A stretch of 64,000 nt of DNA. Origin: Ruegeria sp. PrR005. Its GTDB lineage: Bacteria; Pseudomonadota; Alphaproteobacteria; Rhodobacterales; Rhodobacteraceae. How positions within the stretch are numbered: the first letter of the stretch is position 1; each line of letters begins with the position of its first letter. The position numbers were made by a program, and so were the translations under genes. Where the stretch lies: assembly GCF_010500245.1 (NCBI RefSeq), contig NZ_JAAGOX010000005.1, positions 62,001 to 126,000 of the forward strand, in the 5' to 3' direction. The notes beneath the pieces were generated by a model. It ran no database searches. It had not been told where the DNA came from and worked only from the letters and a program-made list of their open reading frames with translations. Shown here one piece after another: positions 1 to 8,530 of the stretch.

Positions 1-1
1 C

Positions 2-562
2 GACCCGGTGACCGCCTCGACCCTCTATGTCAAGCTCGGCTACTCGGTCCTCTTCACCGTGGTGCTGCTGGTCCTCCTTTGGATGGCGCAAATGGCACTG
101 AAAAGCCCCTGGGGCCGGATGATGCGCGCAATCCGCGACAACGAGGTCGCGGCCGAGGCGATGGGCAAGGATGTCACCCGCCGCCACCTGCAAGTCTTTG
201 TTCTGGGCTCTGCCGTCTGTGGCATCGCTGGAGCGATGATGACCACGCTCGACGGCCAGCTGACACCGGGCACCTACCAGCCGCTGCGCTTCACCTTCCT
301 GATCTGGGTGATGGTCATCGTCGGCGGCTCGGGCAACAACTTCGGCGCCGTGCTGGGGGCGATGCTGATCTGGTTCCTCTGGGTCCAGGTCGAGCCGCTG
401 GGCCTCTGGCTGATGAACGTGATCACCTTCGGCCTGCCCGAGGGCAGCGCGCTGAAATCGCACCTGATCGACAGCGCCGCCCATATGCGCCTGCTGACCA
501 TGGGGGTCATCCTCCTCTTGGTGCTCAGGTTCAGCCCGCGCGGGCTGATCCCCGAGAAATGA
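2..562 (+). CDS. livM: Branched-chain amino acid ABC transporter permease, LivM family (5' end outside window)
   Basis: This is the C-terminal part of an inner-membrane permease that, with LivH, LivG, LivF and a periplasmic binding protein, would import branched-chain amino acids or related compounds. The frame is open to the left edge, so the N-terminus is missing; 186 residues are visible. Several hydrophobic segments are present, with the EAA-type cytoplasmic loop around 'AIRDNEVAAEAMGKD', a signature of LivM-type permeases. The end '-RFSPRGLIPEK' is the usual LivM terminus. Substrate cannot be told from this fragment, because the family also carries amides, urea and aromatic compounds. 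Confidence 0.85.
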   Translation, partial: DPVTASTLYVKLGYSVLFTVVLLVLLWMAQMALKSPWGRMMRAIRDNEVAAEAMGKDVTRRHLQVFVLGSAVCGIAGAMMTTLDGQLTPGTYQPLRFTFLIWVMVIVGGSGNNFGAVLGAMLIWFLWVQVEPLGLWLMNVITFGLPEGSALKSHLIDSAAHMRLLTMGVILLLVLRFSPRGLIPEK

Positions 563-641
563 GCCGCGTGATGGGGTAGCCCCGCCAACTTGGCGCGAAA
601 AATCCAGGCCGGCGGCCTACGCCGCCGGCCTTCTGCTCCTG

Positions 642-1247
642 ATGCTGGCAATCCTGCCTTTTGCAATCTACGCAGCCCGGTTCGGCCTGGCGGGCCTGAT
701 CCAAGATCTGTCCGGCGAGACCTATCTGGTCCAGGCCGGCGCCTGGCTAACCAACATATCCGTGTTTGTTCATATGCTGGCCGGGTCGCTCCTGTCTTTC
801 CTTGCGCCGCTGCAATTGTTCCCCTGGCTCCGCCGAAACTGGCCCGCTGTGCACCGGGCCACCGGCAGATTGCTGATCCTGTGCGCCATTCTCACGGCCC
901 TGGCCGGGCTGATCTACATCGCCCTGCGCGGAACGGTCGGCGGCACGGCCATGGATGCGGGCTTTGCCTTGTACGGTGGCCTGACCGGCCTGGCGGCCGT
1001 ACAGGCGTTTCGCTTTGCCATCGCGCGCGACATCGAACACCACAGGCGCTGGGCCTTGCGCCTGTTCGTTCTTGCCATCGGATCATGGCTCTACCGGGTA
1101 CAATACACGATCTGGTACATTGCCACCGACGGGCTGGCGTCGACGCCGGACTTCTCCGGCGCCTTCGATCTGTTCATGAACTTCGGCTTCTACCTGCCCT
1201 GGCTGGCCCTGCTCGAACTCATCCTGTTCAAACAACAGCGCCACTAG
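642..1247 (+). CDS. DUF2306 domain membrane protein
   Basis: A 201-residue multi-pass membrane protein. The pattern 'HMLAGSLLSFLAPLQL', then 'HRATGRL' and 'EHHRRWALRLFV' with spaced histidines, is typical of the DUF2306 family, whose biochemical function is unknown; the conserved histidines hint at haem or metal binding (inference). The frame stays open upstream of 642 and the upstream codons also encode a hydrophobic stretch, so the true start may be a non-ATG codon a few residues earlier. It is convergent with the HerA-like gene, with a 6-bp gap. Confidence 0.7.
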   Translation: MLAILPFAIYAARFGLAGLIQDLSGETYLVQAGAWLTNISVFVHMLAGSLLSFLAPLQLFPWLRRNWPAVHRATGRLLILCAILTALAGLIYIALRGTVGGTAMDAGFALYGGLTGLAAVQAFRFAIARDIEHHRRWALRLFVLAIGSWLYRVQYTIWYIATDGLASTPDFSGAFDLFMNFGFYLPWLALLELILFKQQRH

Positions 1248-1253
1248 CCCCCA

Positions 1254-2804
1254 TCACCGCCCCTTGAACAGGCTGCCCAGGATGCCGCGCACGATGCGGC
1301 GGCCGGTGGTGCCCTTCAGCTCCTTGATCACCGCCTCGCCCATGGCGCTGGTCAGTGTATCCTCTTTCTTGGTGCGCTTCGGCGCCCGCGACGACGACCG
1401 GCTCACCCGGCTGCCGGAATAACGGCGGGCCGAGTTGTATTCGCGCTCCCAGGGGCTTGCCTCCTCTGCCTTCACCTCGGCGTCCTCCGCTTCCCGTGCC
1501 GCCATTTCGGCCCGTTTGGCAAGGATCTCGAAGGCCGACTTGCGATCGAGCGGCGTGTCGTATTTCCCTGCCATGTCGGAACTGTTCAGGATCGCCCGGC
1601 GCTCAGCCGGACCGATCGGCCCCAACTGGGACGAGGGCGGCCGGATCAGCGTGCGCTCGACGATCCCGGGCACGCCTTTCTTCTGCAACAGCGAGGTCAC
1701 CGCCTCGCCCACGCCCACGTCCCGGATCGCATCCTCGGTATCGAAGGCGGGGTTCTCGCGATAGGTTTCCGCCGCCAGCCGCAGGTTCTTGCGATCCTTG
1801 GCGGTAAAGGCGCGCAGCGCGTGCTGGATGCGGTTGCCCAGCTGGCCAAGGATATCCTCGGGCACATCGGCGGGGTTCTGGGTGATGAAATAGACCCCCA
1901 CCCCCTTGGACCGGATCAGCCGCGCCACCTGTTCCACCTTGTCGATCAGCGCCTTGGGCGCGTCATCGAACAGCAAATGAGCCTCGTCAAAGAAGAACAC
2001 CAGTTTCGGCTTGTCCGGATCGCCCACCTCGGGCAGTTCCTCGAACAGCTCGCTCAAGAGCCACAACAGGAAAGTGGCATAGAGCTTGGGCGAGGCCATC
2101 AGCTTGTCCGAGGCCAGGATATTGACCATGCCGCGCCCCTCGGAATCGGTGCGCATCAGGTCGGCAAGATCCAGCGCCGGTTCGCCGAAAAGGCGGTCGC
2201 CACCCTGGTTCTCGATAACTAGCAAACGCCGCTGGATCGCCCCCACCGAGGCGGTCGAGATATTGCCATAGCGCAGCGACAGCGACTTGGCGTTCTCACC
2301 GATCCAGACCAAAAGCGCCTGCAAATCCTTGAGGTCGAGGAGCGGCAGTCCCTCCTCATCCGACAGCCGGAACGCTATATTCAGGATCCCTTCCTGCGCC
2401 TCGCTCAGCTCCAGCAGTTGCGACAGCAACAGCGGCCCCATCTCGGCCACCGTGGTCCGCACCGGATGCCCCTGCTCTCCGAAGAGATCCCAGAAGGTCA
2501 CCGGGCAGGCGCGATAGTCATAGCCCTCGAACCCGATCTTTTCCGCCCGTTCCGTGAACGGCCCATGCAGCTTGTGTGCCGCCGACCCCGACTTCGCCAT
2601 CCCCGACAGGTCGCCCTTCACGTCCGCCATGAACACCGGCACGCCCGCGTCCGAAAACCCCTCGGCCAAAATTTGCAGCGTCACCGTCTTGCCGGTCCCG
2701 GTTGCCCCCGCGATCAGGCCGTGCCGGTTCGCGTATTTCAGATCCAGCCATTGGCCGACCTCGTAATCGGGTCCGCCGCCGCCAAGAAAAATCTTTCCGT
2801 CCAT
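1254..2804 (-). CDS. HerA-like ATPase, DUF853 family
   Basis: A 516-residue P-loop ATPase of the HerA/FtsK superfamily (DUF853, YjgR-like). A glycine-rich N-terminus is followed by Walker A 'GATGTGKT' at residues 33-40 and a Walker B with a DEAH box at about residues 273-276. A basic, serine-rich linker near residues 460-480 precedes the C-terminus. The family is related to archaeal HerA DNA translocases, but its bacterial role is not established. It is monocistronic here, convergent with the DUF2306 gene and divergent from the ialB region. Family assignment is secure; function is not. Confidence 0.85.
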   Translation of the reverse strand: MDGKIFLGGGGPDYEVGQWLDLKYANRHGLIAGATGTGKTVTLQILAEGFSDAGVPVFMADVKGDLSGMAKSGSAAHKLHGPFTERAEKIGFEGYDYRACPVTFWDLFGEQGHPVRTTVAEMGPLLLSQLLELSEAQEGILNIAFRLSDEEGLPLLDLKDLQALLVWIGENAKSLSLRYGNISTASVGAIQRRLLVIENQGGDRLFGEPALDLADLMRTDSEGRGMVNILASDKLMASPKLYATFLLWLLSELFEELPEVGDPDKPKLVFFFDEAHLLFDDAPKALIDKVEQVARLIRSKGVGVYFITQNPADVPEDILGQLGNRIQHALRAFTAKDRKNLRLAAETYRENPAFDTEDAIRDVGVGEAVTSLLQKKGVPGIVERTLIRPPSSQLGPIGPAERRAILNSSDMAGKYDTPLDRKSAFEILAKRAEMAAREAEDAEVKAEEASPWEREYNSARRYSGSRVSRSSSRAPKRTKKEDTLTSAMGEAVIKELKGTTGRRIVRGILGSLFKGR

Positions 2805-2925
2805 CGGGTTCTTGCCTCAAATTCTATCGTTTCACCCAGACCATACAAACTTAACCTTTGGCTGCGATAGTCCCAATTGCCCCTTTGGCCTTGTGCCGGA
2901 CGGGGGCTTCCTCCCTGTCAGACTG

Positions 2926-2951
2926 GCCGTGCCTTCGGGCACGGCTTTTTT
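2926..2951 (+). terminator. Orphan rho-independent terminator, possible 3' end of an sRNA
   Basis: A perfect 8-bp stem (GCCGTGCC / GGCACGGC) closed by a stable TTCG tetraloop and followed by six T. No coding region on the plus strand ends upstream. The preceding sequence carries a pyrimidine-rich stretch, CTTCCTCCC at about 2907-2915, able to pair with Shine-Dalgarno sequences, as seen in some alphaproteobacterial small RNAs. No clear promoter was identified. Confidence 0.7.
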
Positions 2952-3022
2952 CGACTGGATGGTCAAAAACGGTGCAGAGACAGGTATTTGGCTGTATTTC
3001 GCCCAAAACTCCGTCTTAGCTG

Positions 3023-3051
3023 TTGACCCAATGGCACGGCTTTCGTAACGT
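3023..3051 (+). promoter_or_regulatory. Putative sigma70 promoter of the ialB leader
   Basis: TTGACC (3023-3028), 17-bp spacer, TAACGT (3046-3051). Transcription from here would start near 3058 and run into the hairpin and terminator at 3101-3128 before reaching ialB. Confidence 0.5.
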
Positions 3052-3100
3052 CCCGCCATAACACTAAGTCGGCCAGTCCGACGGGGAGCAAAATAGGAAA

Positions 3101-3128
3101 GGGAACCCGACTGCGGGTTCCCTTTCTT
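3101..3128 (+). terminator. Terminator or attenuator upstream of ialB
   Basis: A perfect 9-bp inverted repeat (GGGAACCCG / CGGGTTCCC, loop ACTG) followed by TTTCTT, located 111 bp before the ialB start. A 5-bp hairpin (GTCGG / CCGAC, 3068-3082) lies just upstream. From the predicted start near 3058 this would make a transcript of about 70 nt. Confidence 0.65.
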
Positions 3129-3238
3129 GCTTTCGGCAGGCATCAGCATTTCCCTGCTTGGCCGCGTGTTTGCGCCTGACAGTCCTGATCGCGCATGATA
3201 GACGGACATTGAGCAGCCATTCTCCTGATGAGGCATTC

Positions 3239-3853
3239 ATGACCAAGACCCTGTTTTCGCTTTCCGCCGCCCTTTTTGCGCTGGCCACCGCCGTTTCGGC
3301 GCAGGACACCGCCCAATCCGGCGAAGCGGCCCCGGCGGCTCAGGAAAAGACCGCCGATCAGCTTCTCGACCTGGGACAACCGGTCGGGGCCGAGCCGCAA
3401 CTCGGGCAGCGGTACTCCAAGGAAAAATCCGGTGACTGGGACCTCGCCTGCATCAAGACCGAGGAAGAAACCGATCCCTGTTCGCTGTTGCAGATCCTGA
3501 CCGACGACCAGGGCAACCCGATGGCCGAATTCTCGATGTTCCGGCTTGAGGAAGGCGGCGTTGCCGTGGCGGGTGCCACCGTCATCGTGCCGCTGGAAAC
3601 CCTGTTGCCGGCGCAGCTGACCATCTCGATCAACGGCGCCCCGGGAAAACGCTACAACTATTCCTTCTGCAACCCGATCGGTTGCGTGGCACAGATCGGT
3701 CTGACGCAGGGCGATATCGACGCGATGCGCAAAGGGGCCGAGGCGGTTGTCTCGCTGGTCCCGGCCCCGGCACCGGACCAGGTGGTGCGCCTGAAGATGT
3801 CACTCAAGGGCTTCACCGCCGGTTATGAAAAGGTCGACGTCGTTTCGAACTGA
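3239..3853 (+). CDS. Invasion-associated locus B (IalB) family periplasmic protein
   Basis: A 204-residue exported protein. The ATG at 3239 opens directly on a signal peptide (MTKTLFSLSAALFALATA) with a likely cleavage after the AVSA at residue 21; the longer open frame upstream has no signal sequence at its start. The mature part has the IalB pattern of two cysteine pairs, 'LACIKTEEETDPCSLL' and 'FCNPIGCV', probably disulfides. Named from Bartonella, the family is widespread in free-living alphaproteobacteria and its function is unknown. Its leader has a promoter and terminator-like hairpin, suggesting attenuation. Confidence 0.85.
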   Translation: MTKTLFSLSAALFALATAVSAQDTAQSGEAAPAAQEKTADQLLDLGQPVGAEPQLGQRYSKEKSGDWDLACIKTEEETDPCSLLQILTDDQGNPMAEFSMFRLEEGGVAVAGATVIVPLETLLPAQLTISINGAPGKRYNYSFCNPIGCVAQIGLTQGDIDAMRKGAEAVVSLVPAPAPDQVVRLKMSLKGFTAGYEKVDVVSN

Positions 3854-3868
3854 CGCGGGTTTACACCT

Positions 3869-3907
3869 AAAAAGGCCGCCGAGGTTGGACCCCGGCGGCC
3901 TTTTTCT
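3869..3907. terminator. Bidirectional terminator between ialB and the ketoacyl synthase
   Basis: GGCCGCC (3874-3880) pairs with GGCGGCC (3894-3900); an A run precedes and a T run follows, so it can serve both convergent transcripts. Confidence 0.8.
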
Positions 3908-3921
3908 TTGCTTGCGGATGA

Positions 3922-5130
3922 TCAGACCCGACGCAGCGCCAACACCGCGTTCAACCCGCCAAAGGCAAAGGCATTGCTCAGCGCCACCTCGACCTTGGCC
4001 TCGCGCGCCACGTTCGGCACCACGTCCAGTGCGCATTCCGGATCGGGCTCCTCGTAGCCGATGGTGGGTGCAATCACCCCGTCGCGCAGCGCCATGATAC
4101 AGGCCAGCAGTTCCACCGCGCCGGTGCCGCCGATCAGATGGCCATGCATCGACTTGGTCGAAGAGATCATCAGGCTGTCGGCATGGCGCCCGAACACATC
4201 CGCCACCGCGGCGCATTCGGTCTTGTCATTGGCCGCGGTCCCGGTGCCATGGGCGTTGATATAGCCCACCTCGCCCGGGTCGATCCGGGCATCGGCCAGG
4301 GCCCCTGCCATGGCCCGCGCCGCCCCTTGTTTCGACGGCATCACGATGTCGGATGCGTCCGAGGACATGGCGAATCCCGAAACCTCGCACAGGATCTCGG
4401 CACCGCGTTTCTTGGCGTGCTCGTATTCCTCGAAAACGAAAATGCCCGCGCCCTCGCCCTGCACCATGCCGTTGCGGTTGGCGCTGAACGGGCGGCAGGC
4501 GTCCTTGGACATCACCCGCAACCCTTCCCAGGCCTTGACCCCGCCGAAACACAGCATCGATTCCGATCCGCCGGTGATCATCACCGGCGCCATGCCGCTG
4601 CGCACCATGGCAAAGGCCTGCGCCATTGCATGGTTGGACGAGGCGCAGGCCGTCGACACCGTGAATGACGGCCCTTTCAGATTGTGCTCCATCGACACGT
4701 GGCTGGCGGCCGCGTTGTTCATCAGCTTGGGCACGACAAAGGGATGGACCCGGTTCTTGCCCTCTTCATAGACAGACCGGTAATTCTCGTCCCAGGTGCT
4801 GACACCGCCTCCGGCGGTGCCCAGAACCACGCCCGACTTCGCCGACAGCTCGCCGTGAAACTCCAGCCCCGACTGCGTTATCGCCTCCTTGGCAGCGGTC
4901 AGGGTGAACTGGGTGAATCGGTCATACAGGGACATCTGCTGCCGATTGAACCGGCCCTCGGCCTCGAACCCGCGCACCTGGCCGCCGATCCGGATGGCCA
5001 GCCGTTCCACATCGCGAAACTCCAGCTCGGCAATGCCGCACCGCCCCTCGCGCATCGCTTCCAGCGTTTCGGGCACCGAATGTCCCAGTGCGTTGATTGT
5101 TCCCGCCCCGGTGATGACGACCCGTTTCAT
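3922..5130 (-). CDS. Beta-ketoacyl-ACP synthase, FabF-like paralogue
   Basis: A 402-residue condensing enzyme that would elongate an acyl chain on ACP by decarboxylative condensation. The Cys-His-His triad is intact: Cys162 in 'STACASSNHA', His294 in 'NAHGTGT', His331 in 'KSMHGHLIGG'. The start is set at the ATG giving 'MKRVVITGAG', the normal N-terminus; the longer frame upstream overlaps the ACP gene. It lies last in the order ldt, lpxD, acp, KAS, 8 bp after the ACP. The company of its own ACP and LpxD suggests a special lipid A acyl chain rather than housekeeping fatty acid synthesis (inference). Confidence 0.85.
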   Translation of the reverse strand: MKRVVITGAGTINALGHSVPETLEAMREGRCGIAELEFRDVERLAIRIGGQVRGFEAEGRFNRQQMSLYDRFTQFTLTAAKEAITQSGLEFHGELSAKSGVVLGTAGGGVSTWDENYRSVYEEGKNRVHPFVVPKLMNNAAASHVSMEHNLKGPSFTVSTACASSNHAMAQAFAMVRSGMAPVMITGGSESMLCFGGVKAWEGLRVMSKDACRPFSANRNGMVQGEGAGIFVFEEYEHAKKRGAEILCEVSGFAMSSDASDIVMPSKQGAARAMAGALADARIDPGEVGYINAHGTGTAANDKTECAAVADVFGRHADSLMISSTKSMHGHLIGGTGAVELLACIMALRDGVIAPTIGYEEPDPECALDVVPNVAREAKVEVALSNAFAFGGLNAVLALRRV

Positions 5131-5138
5131 CGGCGTGA

Positions 5139-5396
5139 TCAGGCCTTTTCTGACACGAGCTTTTCGATGCCCGCGATGATCGCGGCCACGTTCGAAATGT
5201 CGAAATCGCTCTGCGTCGGTTCGTTGGCGTTGAACGGGATCGAGATGTCGAACTCTTCCTCGATGGCAAAGATGCTCTCGACCAGGCCCAGACTGTCGAT
5301 TCCCAGGTCTTCCAATGTGCTGTCCGGGCTGACGTCCGACGGTTCCAGAACGGCCTGCTCTGCGATGATGGCGATGACGCGGTCGCTGATGCTCAT
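5139..5396 (-). CDS. Dedicated acyl carrier protein
   Basis: An acidic 85-residue protein with the phosphopantetheine site 'LGIDSLGLVE' (Ser35), followed by 'IFAIEEEFDISIP', a pattern shared with AcpXL, the rhizobial ACP for very long acyl chains of lipid A. It also has a C-terminal insertion ('NANEPTQSDFD') relative to housekeeping AcpP. It sits between lpxD (30 bp upstream) and the synthase gene (8 bp downstream) on the same strand. It is probably not the general AcpP, which is normally near fabD/fabG. Confidence 0.85.
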   Translation of the reverse strand: MSISDRVIAIIAEQAVLEPSDVSPDSTLEDLGIDSLGLVESIFAIEEEFDISIPFNANEPTQSDFDISNVAAIIAGIEKLVSEKA

Positions 5397-5426
5397 TTGG
5401 GTCCCCTGTGGTGGCTTGGGGCTGAT

Positions 5427-6518
5427 TTAATCGCTGGAACCGGGTTTGAAAACTGCCTTTTTCAGCGCATCCAGATCCCGCATCAGGCGGGGCAGACGCC
5501 GCTGCGCCTTGTAGATTTCCGTGTGTGTTTCCATCTTTACACCGGGATAGCCCATGATCACCCGGCCTGCGGGCACGTTGGACAAGATCTTGGTGCCGCC
5601 GCCCGAAATCACCCCGTCGCCGATAAAGATATTGTCGACCACCCCGGTCTGGCCGCCCAGAACCACGTTGTTGCCGATCTCGACCGAGCCCGACACGCCG
5701 GTCTGGCCGCACAGCAGACAGTCGCGCCCTACCCGGGTGTTGTGACCCACATGCACGAGGTTATCGAGCTTGCTGCCATCTCCGATCCGGGTGTTGCGGA
5801 TGGTGCCGTTGTCGACGGTGCAGTTGGCGCCCACCTCGACATCGTCGCCGATCTCGACCGAACCCAGCGAATGGATCCGCACCCAGGCCTGCGCCTTGGC
5901 CTCGCCCTGATCACCCAGCGTCTTGCGGGCGTTCTCCGCCCCCGACACCTCGGGCGTGACGAACGAAAAGCCATCGCCACCGATCCGCGCGCCGGGTTGC
6001 GCGATGAACCTGTCACCGATGGTGACGCGCGCGCCGATGCTGACCATCTCGCGCAGCCAGGCGCCCTGGCCCAGGACAGCATCCATTCCGATGGAGCAAT
6101 GCGGCCCGATCACCGACCCGTCGCCGATCCGCGCCCGGGCGCCCACCACGCTCAGCGGCCCGATGCGCACATCGGCGCCGATCACGGCACTGGGATCGAT
6201 CACCGCCGACGGGTGAATCCCCGGTTCCACCCCCTGCCCCGGATCCAGCATCGCCGTCAGCCCCGCCATCGCCAGGCGCGGTCTTGGCACCAGGATCGCG
6301 GCCTTCAGCCCCAGGCCCTGCCAATCGGCCCCCGGCCACAACAGTGCCGCCCGGGCCTTGCCCTGCCCCAGCGCCTCGGCATATTTCGGCGACATTGCCA
6401 GCGCCAGATCGTCGGGTCCCGCATCCGCCGGTTCGGTGGCACGCAGAATGGTCAGGTCAAGATCGCCCTCCGCCTCCATTCCGATGGCAGCAGCGATCTG
6501 TGAGATGGTAAAGCGCAT
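5427..6518 (-). CDS. lpxD: UDP-3-O-acylglucosamine N-acyltransferase LpxD
   Basis: A 363-residue enzyme that adds the second, amide-linked 3-hydroxyacyl chain from acyl-ACP to UDP-3-O-acylglucosamine in lipid A synthesis. An N-terminal uridine-binding domain (about residues 1-95) precedes a long left-handed parallel beta-helix of hexapeptide repeats (for example 'VIGADVRIGPLSVVG'), with the family motif 'LVHVGHNTRVG' that holds the catalytic histidine. It is next to an ACP and a ketoacyl synthase rather than bamA/fabZ/lpxA, so it may be a second lpxD copy in this genome. Confidence 0.9.
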   Translation of the reverse strand: MRFTISQIAAAIGMEAEGDLDLTILRATEPADAGPDDLALAMSPKYAEALGQGKARAALLWPGADWQGLGLKAAILVPRPRLAMAGLTAMLDPGQGVEPGIHPSAVIDPSAVIGADVRIGPLSVVGARARIGDGSVIGPHCSIGMDAVLGQGAWLREMVSIGARVTIGDRFIAQPGARIGGDGFSFVTPEVSGAENARKTLGDQGEAKAQAWVRIHSLGSVEIGDDVEVGANCTVDNGTIRNTRIGDGSKLDNLVHVGHNTRVGRDCLLCGQTGVSGSVEIGNNVVLGGQTGVVDNIFIGDGVISGGGTKILSNVPAGRVIMGYPGVKMETHTEIYKAQRRLPRLMRDLDALKKAVFKPGSSD

Positions 6519-6554
6519 GGAAAGGGGCCCGTCAGCTGTTGGTGCCCCGCAGAC

Positions 6555-8168
6555 TTACCCCTGAACGGCCGACAGGACCACCCCTGCGCGGCTCATCGCA
6601 TCCCAAATCTTCGCGTCCCGACCATAGACGTCGCGGCGATAGCCGGCATGCCCCCGGTCGTCCACATAGGCCGTGCGATAGATGATATGCACCGGCACAT
6701 GCTGGGTCAGGTCCACCTTGGTTTCCCTGCCGGTGTTCAGCACGTTGTGGAAAAAGCTCTTGGGGTCGGCCTCTTGTGCGGCCAGCAGCGCATAGGCGAA
6801 TTCAAACGGCTGCGCCAGCCGGATACAGCCATGCGAAAACGCCCGCACCTCGCGCGCGAACAGGTGTTTCTGCGGCGTGTCGTGCAGATAGATATTGTAC
6901 TTGTTGGGGAACATGAATTTCACCAACCCCAGCGCATTGCCCTTACCCGGCGGCTGGCGCATGGCAAAAGGAAAGCTGCGCGTCGAAAACTGGCTGAAAT
7001 CCACCGCACCGCGATTGACCTGACGGCCCCGGCTGTCGGTGATTTCCAGATGCCGGACCGCGTTCGGGTTTGCCCGCAGCTTGGGCAGATACTCTTTGGT
7101 AATAATCGAGCGCGGCACATACCAGCTCGGATTGATCACCATATGCTCCATCTCGTCAGAGAATTCAGGACTGCGGCGGTCGGATGTATTCATCCCGATA
7201 ACGGAACGAGTCTCGAACGTTACGCGCCCGTGATCGACGATCTTGGCGGTAAAATCTGTCTGGTTGACCAGGATATGCCGTTCGCCCCGGTCGCGTGGCA
7301 GCCAGCGCTCGCGCTCCAGCGCCACGATCACCGATTTCAGCCGGTCCGCGACCGACTTGTTGATCTCTTCCAGCGTGGCCTCGCCCGCCACCCCGTCCGG
7401 CTCCAGCCCATGCGCCACCTGAAACGCCTGCACCGCCTTCTGAAGCGTCCCGTCATAGCTCGCCGCGGCGCTGCGCTCCATGTATCCCATCGCGATCAGC
7501 CGGTTGCGCAATTGCACGACCCGGGTTCCCGTGTCGCCCGGCGACAGCTTGCCGCCCGGCACCGCCGGCCCCCAGCCGCCGGTGGCCAGATCCTGCTCCA
7601 GACCCAGCTTGAGTTTCAGAAGCGCGCGGTACTGTGTTGTCGCCGGCGCCAGGCTGCGCAGGTACCGGCCCGGGTCGGCGGCCTGTATTTCTGTCAGATA
7701 CTCCTGCGCGCTGCGCCGTTCGACCACCCGCACCATGCCCTCGTCGATCTTCGACGGCGTCAGGAACCCGCTTTGGATTTCGCTGGCAAACCGGGCAAAG
7801 ACACGGCTCATCTCGACCTCGAGCAGGCCCATGTCCCGTACCGTACGCGCGGCCGCCATTTTCGCCATCAGCCCGTCGACGTCGTAGCGCGCCGCAGGCA
7901 GCCCGTGGATATCCGCCATCGACAGTGCCTCGATCAGAGCCGCGCGGCGGGCCCGGAACACGTCGCCCTCGCCGGTCCAAACCGGTTGATACCCGCTCTG
8001 CCGGTAATAGGCCCCGATCGCCTCGTCACCGTAACTCGCCTCGGCCAAAGCCTGCTTATAGGCGGTCACCTGCGCCATGGCGCCCGACACCGGCCACACA
8101 GCCAGCGCACCGGCCAGGACCGTGGCAGCCATCAAGGGGCGAAAGCGAATTCGAAACGTCGAAGGCAT
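6555..8168 (-). CDS. L,D-transpeptidase (YcbB/LdtD type) with peptidoglycan-binding domain
   Basis: A 537-residue exported enzyme that forms 3-3 peptidoglycan cross-links or links proteins to peptidoglycan. The start at 8168 gives a signal peptide (MPSTFRIRFRPLMAATVLAG...), cleaved near 'SGAMA'. Domains: YcbB-type helical region (about 35-220), PG_binding_1 ('LSPGDTGTRVVQLRNRL', about 240-310), then the YkuD catalytic domain with 'SHGCIRL' (His446, Cys448). It is the first gene of the minus-strand envelope cluster and is divergent from the DUF882 gene, another likely peptidoglycan enzyme. Confidence 0.9.
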   Translation of the reverse strand: MPSTFRIRFRPLMAATVLAGALAVWPVSGAMAQVTAYKQALAEASYGDEAIGAYYRQSGYQPVWTGEGDVFRARRAALIEALSMADIHGLPAARYDVDGLMAKMAAARTVRDMGLLEVEMSRVFARFASEIQSGFLTPSKIDEGMVRVVERRSAQEYLTEIQAADPGRYLRSLAPATTQYRALLKLKLGLEQDLATGGWGPAVPGGKLSPGDTGTRVVQLRNRLIAMGYMERSAAASYDGTLQKAVQAFQVAHGLEPDGVAGEATLEEINKSVADRLKSVIVALERERWLPRDRGERHILVNQTDFTAKIVDHGRVTFETRSVIGMNTSDRRSPEFSDEMEHMVINPSWYVPRSIITKEYLPKLRANPNAVRHLEITDSRGRQVNRGAVDFSQFSTRSFPFAMRQPPGKGNALGLVKFMFPNKYNIYLHDTPQKHLFAREVRAFSHGCIRLAQPFEFAYALLAAQEADPKSFFHNVLNTGRETKVDLTQHVPVHIIYRTAYVDDRGHAGYRRDVYGRDAKIWDAMSRAGVVLSAVQG

Positions 8169-8530
8169 GTGGTGTTTCCCTGAAACCAAGTCGTTATTTT
8201 CAATAGCCGAAGGAGGTTCGGAAATTCTCCTAAGAACCGGGTGACAAAGTCCATTCACAATCTTTTCAGGTCCCCAAATCTCATTCCGGCTGATGCGCGG
8301 ATGCATCGCAACAGCCCGGCCGCCTCGTCGCCCTGGCCGAGAATAGAGGAGTCTGCATCACCTGTTTGGGCGAAAAACTGCCGAAAATTCCCCTTCAACC
8401 TCAAGTTTCTGAAAGAATTCTTGGCGAACGAATCCCTCTGTGCCATAAAACCGGCCATCTGGGGGATGGAAATTAACAATGTGCACGTAACATCGTGCGC
8501 AGGCAGGACACGCACGGGACAGAAAGTCAG
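8169..8530. other. 362-bp divergent intergenic region
   Basis: Separates the divergent L,D-transpeptidase and DUF882 genes and is clearly more A+T-rich than its neighbours. It must hold both promoters, but no strong consensus promoter, terminator or RNA gene was recognised; open frames here lack good ribosome binding sites. Confidence 0.5.

Larger units (their letters stand above)
2805..3238. other. 434-bp intergenic region with two orphan terminators and a promoter
   Basis: This gap between the divergent herA-like and ialB genes holds no convincing protein gene. It contains, in order on the plus strand: a strong intrinsic terminator at 2926-2951 with no gene in front of it, a sigma70-type promoter at 3023-3051, a small hairpin at 3068-3082, and a second intrinsic terminator at 3101-3128. 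Each terminator may end a small RNA, or the second may attenuate ialB. Confidence 0.6.

Noticed and set aside
5131..5712. Extension of the ketoacyl synthase frame by nearly 200 codons
   Set aside because: It overlaps the ACP and lpxD genes antisense-free but in another frame, has low-complexity Arg/Gly-rich translation, and the real protein starts with the conserved MKRVVITGAG.
6648..8183. 511-codon frame opposite the L,D-transpeptidase gene
   Set aside because: Antisense shadow of a high-G+C gene; His/Arg-rich composition and no family features. The same applies to long frames opposite nrdJ, comEC, cimA and purM.
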